Source: JAMZMI01 sp049115715 (GTDB lineage Bacteria; Bacteroidota; Bacteroidia; Cytophagales; Cyclobacteriaceae). From it: DNA of 64,000 nt. A program made the translations under genes and the position numbers. The stretch is taken from NCBI GenBank assembly GCA_049115715.1, contig JAGDZQ010000019.1:1-64000 (forward strand), given 5' to 3'. The notes under the pieces were generated by a model, which saw only the letters and a list, made by a program, of their open reading frames with translations, searched no databases and had not been told where the DNA came from. Each line of letters starts with the position of its first letter. Position 1 is the first letter of the stretch. Shown piece by piece: positions 44,629-52,656 of the stretch.

Positions 44629-44826
44629 ATGGACGGCACTAATCGATCAAATATTCATCCCGGACTTCAAGTATCAATTGTCTTGAAACAAGACCAGCGA
44701 TCCGGCAAATTAACAGAAGGCATTGTCAAAGATCTTTTGACGAAAAGCGCATTTCATCCTCACGGGATAAAAGTAAGATTAGAAACTGGTGAGGTTGGAA
44801 GAGTGAAAAAAATAGAAGAGGAATAG
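44629..44826 (+). CDS. YwbE-family protein
   Basis: 65 residues from the second in-frame ATG (44629); the upstream ATG at 44614 adds five residues not typical of the family. The conserved core is IHPGLQVSIVLKQDQRSGKL followed by TEGIVKDLLTKS and HPHGIKVRL. It is a small basic single-domain protein with an SH3-like strand pattern; function unknown. It diverges from the acyltransferase gene. Confidence 0.88.
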   Translation: MDGTNRSNIHPGLQVSIVLKQDQRSGKLTEGIVKDLLTKSAFHPHGIKVRLETGEVGRVKKIEEE

Positions 44827-44873
44827 TAAATCTGTAATTTTCAGGGATGTTTTATCACCTACTCTGAAAACAT

Positions 44874-44969
44874 ATGAATATGAAAAAGATTGTTAGCCTT
44901 ATTAAAGGTGAAATTGGGTTTTGGGCTATTGCGCTACTGATTGTCTTAATGGTCGGAGTTTTTGGCTAG
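44874..44969 (+). CDS. Possible 31-residue single-span membrane peptide
   Basis: ATG at 44874 (or the next in-frame ATG at 44880) opens a basic start (MNMKKIVSLIKGE) and a strong hydrophobic run (FWAIALLIVLMVGVFG), then a stop. The composition and compact gap position (47 bases after YwbE) favour a real small membrane protein, but there is no family match. Confidence 0.45.
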   Translation: MNMKKIVSLIKGEIGFWAIALLIVLMVGVFG

Positions 44970-44975
44970 CAAGAT

Positions 44976-45905
44976 TTAATTTTCCTTTTTTCCTGCCAAA
45001 AGGTATAAAACAGCCATTCTAATCGCTACACCGTTCTCTACTTGTTGCAGAATAATAGAGTGATCTGAATCTGCTACATCCGACGTTATCTCCACTCCTC
45101 TATTGATTGGTCCAGGGTGCATGATAATCACTTCTTTGTTGAGCGAATCAAGAAGCCGCTTATTCACTCCATAGTGTTGAGAATATTCTCTTAGAGATGG
45201 GAAATATCTCATCTTCTGACGCTCCAGCTGTATCCTAAGGATGTTGGCCACATCACACCATTCTAGTGCTTTTCTGATATCCAACTCTACTTTCACACCC
45301 AAAGATTCCACATGCTTAGGTAACAATGTAGCAGGTCCGCAAACCATCACTTCTGCTCCAAGCTTTTTCAAACAAAAGATGTTGGATAAAGCGACTCTTG
45401 AGTGTAGGATATCTCCCACAATAACTACTTTTTTCCCATCAAGGCTCCCTACCTGTTCGCGGATCGAAAAAGAATCCAATAGTGCTTGAGTAGGATGCTC
45501 GTGTGTCCCATCTCCAGCATTAATAATATTAGCGTCTATACGCTTAGCCAGAAAGTGAGGTGCTCCAGGACTGCTATGACGCATGACCACCATATCGACT
45601 TTCATTGCCAGTATATTATTGACTGTATCGAGAAGCGTTTCTCCTTTCTTTACTGAACTGGAAGATGATGAGAAATTGATTACATCCGCCGAAAGTCTTT
45701 TCTCTGCTAATTCAAAAGAGAGCCTCGTTCTCGTTGAGTTTTCAAAAAAAACATTAGCAATCGTGACATCCCTCAGGGATGGGACCTTCTTAATTGGCCT
45801 ATTCAAAACATCCTTAAAATTATCAGCGGTCTCAAAAATAAGCTCAACTTCCTCTCGGTCGAGATTCTTGATTCCAAGTAGATGCTTCGTTTTTAATTGA
45901 CTCAT
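44976..45905 (-). CDS. pyrB: Aspartate carbamoyltransferase catalytic subunit
   Basis: 309 residues. It makes carbamoyl-aspartate in pyrimidine synthesis. The carbamoyl-phosphate loop FFENSTRTRLSFE, the HPTQALLDSF block, GDILHSRVALSN and IMHPGPINRGVEI are all present, as expected for the unlinked catalytic chain. It overlaps pyrR by four bases. No PyrI regulatory subunit gene is adjacent. Confidence 0.97.
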   Translation of the reverse strand: MSQLKTKHLLGIKNLDREEVELIFETADNFKDVLNRPIKKVPSLRDVTIANVFFENSTRTRLSFELAEKRLSADVINFSSSSSSVKKGETLLDTVNNILAMKVDMVVMRHSSPGAPHFLAKRIDANIINAGDGTHEHPTQALLDSFSIREQVGSLDGKKVVIVGDILHSRVALSNIFCLKKLGAEVMVCGPATLLPKHVESLGVKVELDIRKALEWCDVANILRIQLERQKMRYFPSLREYSQHYGVNKRLLDSLNKEVIIMHPGPINRGVEITSDVADSDHSIILQQVENGVAIRMAVLYLLAGKKEN

Positions 45906-46447
45906 TCAGCAGTATTGATTAACCAGATATTGTCCTTCTTACTCCCCTGCTCCATCAGCTCCACCTTAACCTTCTGAGAATCCAATGTATTGACTTTCCT
46001 TCCAATATAGTTTGCCTGTATTGGAATATCCCGGCTGTACATCCTATCTATCAGCACCAATAGTTCCACACTCTTTGGTCTTCCGAAAGTCGTCATAGCA
46101 TCGAGTGCCGCACGCACAGATCTACCAGTGTAAAGCACATCATCAACTATTATAACTTTTTTGTCCTCTATCAGAAAGGGGACTTTGGTTTCGTGAGGTA
46201 CGATAGGATTTTCTCTTCTTCGAAAATCGTCTCGATGAAAAGTCGTGTCAAGAAAACCGACGTTTATTTCTTTTTTGAGTTCTGTTTCCAAAACCAACTT
46301 GATTCTTTCCGCCAGATAAATACCTCGCGGTTGAAGACCTAAAATTACGGTTTCGCTAAAATCATCATGATTTTCAATGAGGTGTTGACACAATCGACTA
46401 ATTGTGATCTGGAGGAGTTTACTGTCTAACAGGAGTCGTTTTTGCAT
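45902..46447 (-). CDS. pyrR: PyrR bifunctional regulator/uracil phosphoribosyltransferase
   Basis: 181 residues from the ATG at 46445-46447, which starts the normal PyrR (MQKRLLLDSKLLQITISRL); a longer open frame reaches upstream but is not family-like. The PRPP loop VIIVDDVLYTGRSVRAALDA is clear. In Firmicutes PyrR binds pyr mRNA for attenuation; here the adjoining pyrB and a leader of about 180 bases leave that open. Confidence 0.95.
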   Translation of the reverse strand: MQKRLLLDSKLLQITISRLCQHLIENHDDFSETVILGLQPRGIYLAERIKLVLETELKKEINVGFLDTTFHRDDFRRRENPIVPHETKVPFLIEDKKVIIVDDVLYTGRSVRAALDAMTTFGRPKSVELLVLIDRMYSRDIPIQANYIGRKVNTLDSQKVKVELMEQGSKKDNIWLINTAE

Positions 46448-46627
46448 AATCAGACTTCCCGCAAATATAAGTGCATCTAATTTAATTCTGCTTTGACATT
46501 TAGAAGAAAACAATTCTTCTCTCCAGATTAATGTTATTCTATCAACTACGCAGAATCTCAGCGTCAAGGCTAGACGACAAAGTTATTCTTGCAGGGTATT
46601 CAATGAGCTTGATTTTCCAAAATCGAT

Positions 46628-48181
46628 TCAGTTAGGGTTCTGATCCTGATGGTATTGTATCTTATTTATATAAAAAATGTTCCTGAAGATTTTTCCTCCA
46701 GCACCTTTTTCATTTTTTATTCTTTGCACACCATAAGCATACGAGGTATCTCCATACCAAGGCTTCAATCCCTCGATTTCAGGATTACGGCTTTTCAATT
46801 CATCATTTTCATAGGCAAGTTTTACAGAGTTGAAAGCCTTGCCTTCCACAATTTCATTTTCATTTACCACTTTGGAATGAATCACATTTTCATCCAAATA
46901 CATTAGTACCACCTTATCCTTATAGGTACTTACAGATACAAATTCTTCCAATCCATAGGTCAGTACGTTATCTATAGAAAAGCTATTGTCCCATAGAATT
47001 TCTCCATTTTTATCAAATGCCACAACTACTGCATGTGTGAAATTGAACCCCATAAAACTTGTATTATATCTACTATTGGGACTATATCTTCCATAAGCGC
47101 TATAAGATGAGTAGGAGTTAGAATACCTTGGATAGTATGCCTCCGCGATCATGAGATACTCATCTCCTCTTTGAATGATGTCATGTACAAGTAGTCTATA
47201 ACTCAGGTTTGGATTTTTTCCTCTTTCTGCTTTCTTCTTGATTTTTTCTTTCATTCTCTGCTCTCTCTTTTCGTTCATGTAACTGAAAAAGTTATCCAAA
47301 GAAGCATAATCGTGGTACTTGATAAGTTGCTGTCTACCGTTGATAAACTTTGCCAAATAGAACCCATTGCTATACGTAGTGCTTTTCTTACTGTATGTCC
47401 CTGCCATATATTGAAAGCCGCCGTAGAAATTGGTAGCGACTCCATCAACGATGTTTTGTTTCTCGCTTGGAAGCACTTTATTTTCCTGAATCAAATCTCC
47501 AGAAGAAGTAAATGTTTTGGCGATTACGGTGAAGTTCTTATTGGCGGTTCGCTCTGATATGATAACTGTGAACATTCCCAACTCATCGTCCATAAGTAAA
47601 TCAAGAATCTCTCCTTGCTTGTCATAAATGCCTGGTATTACTTTAGGTTTTTGCTCAACAAAATCATAAGTAAGCATAGCAGGTTTATAATTAGTACTTC
47701 CAGCCAAAAGCACTGTACCATTTAGCACCTCAAATTCACTCAGCAACATCGGAAAGACGGTATTGATTTCATAAGTCTCAATATCTGTAGTCTCAGCGTC
47801 AATCTCATACAGCAGCAGCTCGGTGGTATCATATTCATTGGCGTTGAAGAGCAGGTAGTACTTACCATCATAGAAATCGTATCCAACAAAATATGAATCC
47901 AGCGGAACGAAAACAATTTTCGTCCACACGATATTAAGCGCTGTATCCAGATGGTTGAGATTCCATTGGTTTCCGTCTCCACTATTATTCCAAGTCTGAA
48001 CAGCTACTAGTAATCCTGTCTCCTCTCCCTGTATTATGTGATAGATATCATTGGCATAGCCTTTATCAAACTCAATCCTATTGACCTGATGAATATAACT
48101 GCTCGTGTCCTTTACCTCCCCCTTCTGAGCTATAGAGGAAAAAGCTAAAACCAGGCCCAATATGTAGATTGTTGACTTCAT
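46628..48181 (-). CDS. Exported protein, possibly beta-propeller, unknown
   Basis: 517 residues. A signal peptide (1-19, FSSIAQ) precedes a long strand-rich sequence with repeated shapes such as LLLYEIDAET, GFYLAKFING and VVVAFDKNGEILWDNSF, the last of which is typical of outer-membrane or secreted propeller repeats. A short basic helical insert (about 300-325, REQRMKEKIKKKAERG) and a Tyr/Ser-rich patch (about 350-380) stand out. No family was recognised. It is 31 bases downstream of the EVE-domain gene. Confidence 0.72.
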   Translation of the reverse strand: MKSTIYILGLVLAFSSIAQKGEVKDTSSYIHQVNRIEFDKGYANDIYHIIQGEETGLLVAVQTWNNSGDGNQWNLNHLDTALNIVWTKIVFVPLDSYFVGYDFYDGKYYLLFNANEYDTTELLLYEIDAETTDIETYEINTVFPMLLSEFEVLNGTVLLAGSTNYKPAMLTYDFVEQKPKVIPGIYDKQGEILDLLMDDELGMFTVIISERTANKNFTVIAKTFTSSGDLIQENKVLPSEKQNIVDGVATNFYGGFQYMAGTYSKKSTTYSNGFYLAKFINGRQQLIKYHDYASLDNFFSYMNEKREQRMKEKIKKKAERGKNPNLSYRLLVHDIIQRGDEYLMIAEAYYPRYSNSYSSYSAYGRYSPNSRYNTSFMGFNFTHAVVVAFDKNGEILWDNSFSIDNVLTYGLEEFVSVSTYKDKVVLMYLDENVIHSKVVNENEIVEGKAFNSVKLAYENDELKSRNPEIEGLKPWYGDTSYAYGVQRIKNEKGAGGKIFRNIFYINKIQYHQDQNPN

Positions 48182-48212
48182 GGTATCAAGACAATTTTTA
48201 TAGATGCATCCC

Positions 48213-48626
48213 TTATGATTCGCTCATGGCAATAATCAAATCAAACTCTCCTCTTTTCACCGGCTGTACGGAGAGTCGGGAGTTATTCACTAAAACCATA
48301 TCTGCCAATTTTGGTTCAGCTTTTACCATCTCTAATGTTACCGGTTTTTTTAATTTAAAATCAGGAGCAACATCCATCACAACCCATCGCTCGTCTTCCG
48401 TGGTAGGATCTTGATAAAATTCTTTAATCACTTTAGCAACCCCAATGCAACACTTATCATTCACACTATGATAGAAAAGACACTTATCATCAAGCTTCAT
48501 TTCTTTCATGTGATTACGAGCGGCATAATTTCGCACTCCGTCCCAAAACGTTTGCTTGTCTTTTTCTAAGTCATCCCAGGAGTAGTTTCCAGGTTCCGTT
48601 TTTATAAGCCAGTAATTCATTGTCAA
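48213..48626 (-). CDS. EVE-domain protein
   Basis: 137 residues, a single EVE (PUA-like) domain. It starts NYWLIKTEPGNYSWDDL and carries FWDGVRNYAARNHMKEM and CLFYHSVNDKCCIGVAKVIK, the family signature. EVE domains bind modified bases in RNA or DNA. No restriction gene is nearby, so it is probably the housekeeping kind. Confidence 0.93.
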   Translation of the reverse strand: MTMNYWLIKTEPGNYSWDDLEKDKQTFWDGVRNYAARNHMKEMKLDDKCLFYHSVNDKCCIGVAKVIKEFYQDPTTEDERWVVMDVAPDFKLKKPVTLEMVKAEPKLADMVLVNNSRLSVQPVKRGEFDLIIAMSES

Positions 48627-48738
48627 AAAATATAGTCTTCCTTGAAATTTTGATATCTAAGATACAAGGAAACAATGACTCTTTTATAGCCTTTCACTTC
48701 TTCGGGATTTCCTTCGATCAATTTGCTCTTAAAAACTG

Positions 48739-48746
48739 TACATTTG
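48739..48746 (+). promoter_or_regulatory. TAnnTTTG -7 element before the M16 peptidase gene
   Basis: TACATTTG is a perfect match and ends seven bases before the ATG, so the transcript would be nearly leaderless. A TTTG at 48722 is only 13 bases upstream, which is short for a -33. Confidence 0.4.
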
Positions 48747-48753
48747 CCGCCGC

Positions 48754-49986
48754 ATGCAGGATTATGAGTTAATTACATTGCCAAATGGCATCCGAGTGGT
48801 GCACAGAGAATCTCCCCATACCAAGGTGGCTCATGTTGGTATTATGCTCGATATAGGAAGTAGGGACGAAAACCCTGAAGAACAGGGAATCGCTCACTTT
48901 TGGGAGCACATGGCTTTCAAAGGAACGAAGAAAAGGAAAGCTTTTCATATCATAGATCGGCTAGACTCTTTGGGAGGTGAACTCAATGCCTATACCACCA
49001 AGGAAAAGATTTGTTTTTATGCTTCTGTGTTGGATAATCATCTGGACAAAGCGGTCGAACTCCTCGCAGATATCACCTTTCATTCTACTTTTCCATCGCA
49101 ACAGATTGAAAAGGAGCGGATGGTGATTCTGGAAGAAATGTCCATGTATCTGGATACTCCTGAAGATGCGATCCAAGACGAATTTGACACTATAGTCTTC
49201 AAAGATCATTCTCTCGGAAAAAACATTTTGGGAACAATCGATACTGTTTCGAATTTCCAGCAGGCTGATTTTTTTTCGTTTCTAGAAAGGAATCTTGATA
49301 CCGAAAAAATTGTGCTGACCAGTGTTGGGAATTACTCACTCAAAAAATTGCTCCGACTTGCTGAGAAAAACCTCTCTGATATTTCTGGTAAGAAAAGCAG
49401 CACAAAAAGGTCAACATTCTCAGACTATGTCGCGAATAGTCTCGAGGTAAAAAAACAGATCACTCAATCTCATGCGGCATTGGGAACAACATCGTTCGAC
49501 TTGAAAAGCGAATTTAGAATTCCTTTCTTTTTACTTGTAAACATTCTTGGTGGTCCTGGGATGAACTCCAGATTGAATCTTTCTCTTAGAGAAAAGTATG
49601 GTTTTGTATATGGAATAGATGCCAATTATGCCCCATACATTGACACAGGAATGTTTTCTATCTTCTTTGCTACTGATCCAAAAAACCTAAAGAAGTGCTT
49701 TCAGTTGATTGAAAAGGAAATGAGTTTCTTGAAAACTAAAAAGCTTGGTGAAATGCAGTTACACAAAGCCAAACAGCAAATCAAAGGTCAGCTGGCAATG
49801 TCGGAGGAGAACAACAATGCGGTCATGCTCATGATGGCTAAGAGTCTCCTTGACTTGAACAGAGTCCCTGACCTCAATCAATTATTTGATAAGATTGATC
49901 GGGTAACAGCAGTTGAACTACAAGAACTAGCTATATCGCAGTTTGACTTTGACAAAATGTCCAGGCTAACCTATCATGCAGACTGA
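48754..49986 (+). CDS. M16-family zinc peptidase
   Basis: 410 residues of the single-chain processing-peptidase-like M16 form. The inverted zinc motif HFWEHMAFKG (H48, E51, H52) is followed by the third ligand region (EEMSMYLDTPEDA). The C-terminal half is the inactive-lobe type with GGPGMNSRLNLSLREKYGFVYG. No signal peptide is seen, so it is cytoplasmic. It is followed by the O-methyltransferase 35 bases on. Confidence 0.92.
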   Translation: MQDYELITLPNGIRVVHRESPHTKVAHVGIMLDIGSRDENPEEQGIAHFWEHMAFKGTKKRKAFHIIDRLDSLGGELNAYTTKEKICFYASVLDNHLDKAVELLADITFHSTFPSQQIEKERMVILEEMSMYLDTPEDAIQDEFDTIVFKDHSLGKNILGTIDTVSNFQQADFFSFLERNLDTEKIVLTSVGNYSLKKLLRLAEKNLSDISGKKSSTKRSTFSDYVANSLEVKKQITQSHAALGTTSFDLKSEFRIPFFLLVNILGGPGMNSRLNLSLREKYGFVYGIDANYAPYIDTGMFSIFFATDPKNLKKCFQLIEKEMSFLKTKKLGEMQLHKAKQQIKGQLAMSEENNNAVMLMMAKSLLDLNRVPDLNQLFDKIDRVTAVELQELAISQFDFDKMSRLTYHAD

Positions 49987-50008
49987 CCCTTCTGCAACAA
50001 AAACCTAT

Positions 50009-50016
50009 TAATTTTG
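50009..50016 (+). promoter_or_regulatory. TAnnTTTG -7 element before the O-methyltransferase gene
   Basis: TAATTTTG ends four bases before the ATG at 50021. If used, the transcript would be leaderless. Confidence 0.35.
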
Positions 50017-50020
50017 TGAC

Positions 50021-50659
50021 ATGGATTTTTTGGAAAAAGACTTACAAGATTATGTGGAAATGCATACTGCCAGCGAGTCTGATCTTCTTCACAAAATAAA
50101 TCGTGAAACTCATCTTGAAGTACTAAAACCAAGAATGCTGTCTGGGCATTTGCAAGGCAGAGTACTGTCCATGATTTCACACATGATTGCTCCAAGGAAT
50201 ATATTAGAGATCGGCACCTATACTGGCTATTCCGCTCTATGTATGGCAGAAGGCTTGCAAGATGGGGGCAAACTCATCACTATTGATATCAACAGTGAAC
50301 TTGAGCCCAGAGTAAAGGGCTATTTTAAAGACTCTGGTTTTGGGTCAAAAATAGAGATGTTGATTGGCGATGCTCGTGAAATAATCCCTACTCTCGATTA
50401 TCCATGGGATCTGATATTCGTGGATGCAGATAAAGCATCGTATTCCGACTATTTCGATTTAACGATTGATCAGTTAAGACCTGGAGGCTTCATGCTGGTA
50501 GACAATGTTCTCTGGAGTGGAAAGGTTTTTGATAAGAATAAAACAGATAAAGCGACCGTTTCTGTAAGAGCATTCAACGAAAAAGTGAATCAGGATGTAA
50601 GAGTCGAAAATGTATTGTTCCCTATTAGAGATGGATTAATGGTTTTAAGAAAAAAATGA
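50021..50659 (+). CDS. Class I SAM O-methyltransferase (COMT-like)
   Basis: 212 residues of the catechol/caffeoyl-CoA O-methyltransferase-3 family. SAM motif I is ILEIGTYTGYSALCMAEGL, with LITIDINSE, WDLIFVDADKASYSDYF (metal-binding Asp) and FMLVDNVLWSGKV. The substrate is unknown. It overlaps the lytic transglycosylase gene by four bases, which suggests an operon. Confidence 0.93.
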   Translation: MDFLEKDLQDYVEMHTASESDLLHKINRETHLEVLKPRMLSGHLQGRVLSMISHMIAPRNILEIGTYTGYSALCMAEGLQDGGKLITIDINSELEPRVKGYFKDSGFGSKIEMLIGDAREIIPTLDYPWDLIFVDADKASYSDYFDLTIDQLRPGGFMLVDNVLWSGKVFDKNKTDKATVSVRAFNEKVNQDVRVENVLFPIRDGLMVLRKK

Positions 50660-52443
50660 GAGCGTTTCTATACTTGTTCCTTTGGGGAATCGTGACTCAA
50701 TCGTGGGCGATATCTCCTGGCCCGAAAGTACCTGCATCTATAGAGATTGCAGAAGTAAAACTCAAGATTACTGCTGAAGCACAGCGACAGATTCAAAAAG
50801 ATGTAGATGCTCTAAGAGTGAGCGAAAAATTCTTTCGAATCAAACTGGAAAGGGTAAATCTTTACTTTCCTATTATCGAAAAAATTCTAAAGGAAGAAGG
50901 TATCCCAGATGATATCAAATATCTATCAGTACAAGAAAGTGGACTCATCTCAGACGCTGTTTCATCAGCTGATGCTGTTGGATATTGGATGTTCAAAGAC
51001 TTTACAGCAAGAGAAGTTGGCCTTCGAGTAGATGGCAAAGTAGACGAGCGCAAGAATATTGTTTCCTCGACCAGAGGGGCAAGCAGGTATTTTAAAAGGA
51101 ACAACTACCTTCTCAAAAACTGGATTTATGCTGTAAACGCTTACATGACTGGTCCAACAGGGGTTAAAAAATATGTGAATGAAAAAGAAATGGGATCTAA
51201 TCACATGGTCATTAGCGGAAAGACCCACTGGTATGTGAAGCGGTTTATTGCTCATGTAATTGCCTTCAAAGATGAGGTTGGAGCACCACATAGTTCAGGC
51301 CTAAGGCTAGTTCAATATGAGAAAGGAAAGAACAAGACACTTGAGAATATCGCAAAAGAGGTTAAAGTTGAGCCTGCCTTACTCAAAGATTATAACAAGT
51401 GGTTGAAACATGGAAAAGTACCGGACGATAAGACTTATTCTGTTATTGTACCCGTAAAAGGTAAAATGCCTATCACCGCTAAGGAGATAAAAACAAAAGA
51501 ACCCGCTCCACTGACTAGAAAAATAGATGAGCCTAAGGAACGCGTTTCTTCAAAAGAAGCCAAAGAAGAGGAAGCCAATGTGTTTTTCAAGCGAAACGGA
51601 CGTCAAGCCATAATGGCTAGAGAGAGAGACAATTTTTACTCACTGTCTCTTCAAGCTAAAATCCTAAGCAGACAGCTCATTAAATACAATGATTTAGCTT
51701 CTGGCCAGATGATAGAGGGAGGAAAGGTTTACTACGTTCAAAGCAAGAAAAACAAGGCTGATATCCCCTTCTATACTGCCTTGCCTGGAGAATCTCTTTG
51801 GGAAATCTCTCAAAAATTTGGAGTTAAGCTCAGCAAAATCTTAAAAAAGAACCGGATGAAATCTCCTGATGAGCTAAAAGCTGGCAGAGTACTATGGCTA
51901 AAAGAAAACAGGCCTAAGGATACTCCAATCGAATATAAGGAGGTGAAAAAAGCTCCTCTGAAAAAGAAAAAGCTTGTTAAGAATACCCCTCCGAAAAAGC
52001 TTCCCGAACCTGTAGCAGAAGAAGTTATAAAAGAAGAAGATCAGATTTCCGAAATTCTAGTACCAAAAAAAGAAATTGATAATCCAGCTCCTGCAGAAAA
52101 AGAGCAATCTAAATCTCATATGGTGCAAACAGGAGAAAGTTTATGGGCAATATCGAGGAAGTATAATGTGAGCGTAGACGATATTCTCAAATGGAACAAC
52201 TTAACCGATAATAATATCAAGCCGGGGCAGACACTCGCTTTAACACCAAAACAAAGTACAAGTGAGAGCGTCCCAGCAAAAGAAGAGCTTGAGCCTGAAA
52301 AACCAAAAACTTACACTGTTAAGCCTGGAGATTCACTTTGGGGAATTGCCAAAAAATTCAATCTATCTGTAGATGAATTAAAATCTCTCAACGACAAACC
52401 ATCTAACGAACTCAAAATCGGGGAAGTTCTAAAAGTAAAATGA
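50656..52443 (+). CDS. MltD-like lytic transglycosylase with C-terminal LysM domains
   Basis: 595 residues. A signal peptide (1-18) precedes an SLT catalytic domain (about 60-210) with the active-site glutamate in LSVQESGLISD (E94) and SADAVGYWMF in place of the common GLWQF. A basic Lys/Pro linker follows, then LysM-like repeats: a diverged pair near 320-430 and two clear ones near 490-535 (HMVQTGESLWAISRKYNVS) and 550-595 (TYTVKPGDSLWGIAKKFNLS). It would cut peptidoglycan glycan strands in the periplasm. Confidence 0.92.
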   Translation: MRAFLYLFLWGIVTQSWAISPGPKVPASIEIAEVKLKITAEAQRQIQKDVDALRVSEKFFRIKLERVNLYFPIIEKILKEEGIPDDIKYLSVQESGLISDAVSSADAVGYWMFKDFTAREVGLRVDGKVDERKNIVSSTRGASRYFKRNNYLLKNWIYAVNAYMTGPTGVKKYVNEKEMGSNHMVISGKTHWYVKRFIAHVIAFKDEVGAPHSSGLRLVQYEKGKNKTLENIAKEVKVEPALLKDYNKWLKHGKVPDDKTYSVIVPVKGKMPITAKEIKTKEPAPLTRKIDEPKERVSSKEAKEEEANVFFKRNGRQAIMARERDNFYSLSLQAKILSRQLIKYNDLASGQMIEGGKVYYVQSKKNKADIPFYTALPGESLWEISQKFGVKLSKILKKNRMKSPDELKAGRVLWLKENRPKDTPIEYKEVKKAPLKKKKLVKNTPPKKLPEPVAEEVIKEEDQISEILVPKKEIDNPAPAEKEQSKSHMVQTGESLWAISRKYNVSVDDILKWNNLTDNNIKPGQTLALTPKQSTSESVPAKEELEPEKPKTYTVKPGDSLWGIAKKFNLSVDELKSLNDKPSNELKIGEVLKVK

Positions 52444-52600
52444 GTACTTGTAAAGCAGTAAGAGAGTTCTCAAAAACCTTCACCCAAAGGCTTTTGGGGA
52501 AGGATAATGAGTAAAAAAAAAGGAGTCTAAACAATGAGGCCTATTACACTCAGAGCAAAAAGACTCATAGCGACGATTAAACTCCCTTTGAAATAACCCC

Positions 52601-52629
52601 AGAAAGAAAAAAAGCACCCATCGAGGTGC
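52601..52629 (-). terminator. Terminator after the GH2 gene
   Basis: On the minus strand GCACC and GGTGC pair around a short loop and are followed by seven T and more pyrimidines. It lies about 28 bases past the glycosidase stop. The rest of the gap 52444-52656 shows nothing else. Confidence 0.65.
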
Positions 52630-52656
52630 CCTTTAAACTAGCTGGTTGTATAAAAT

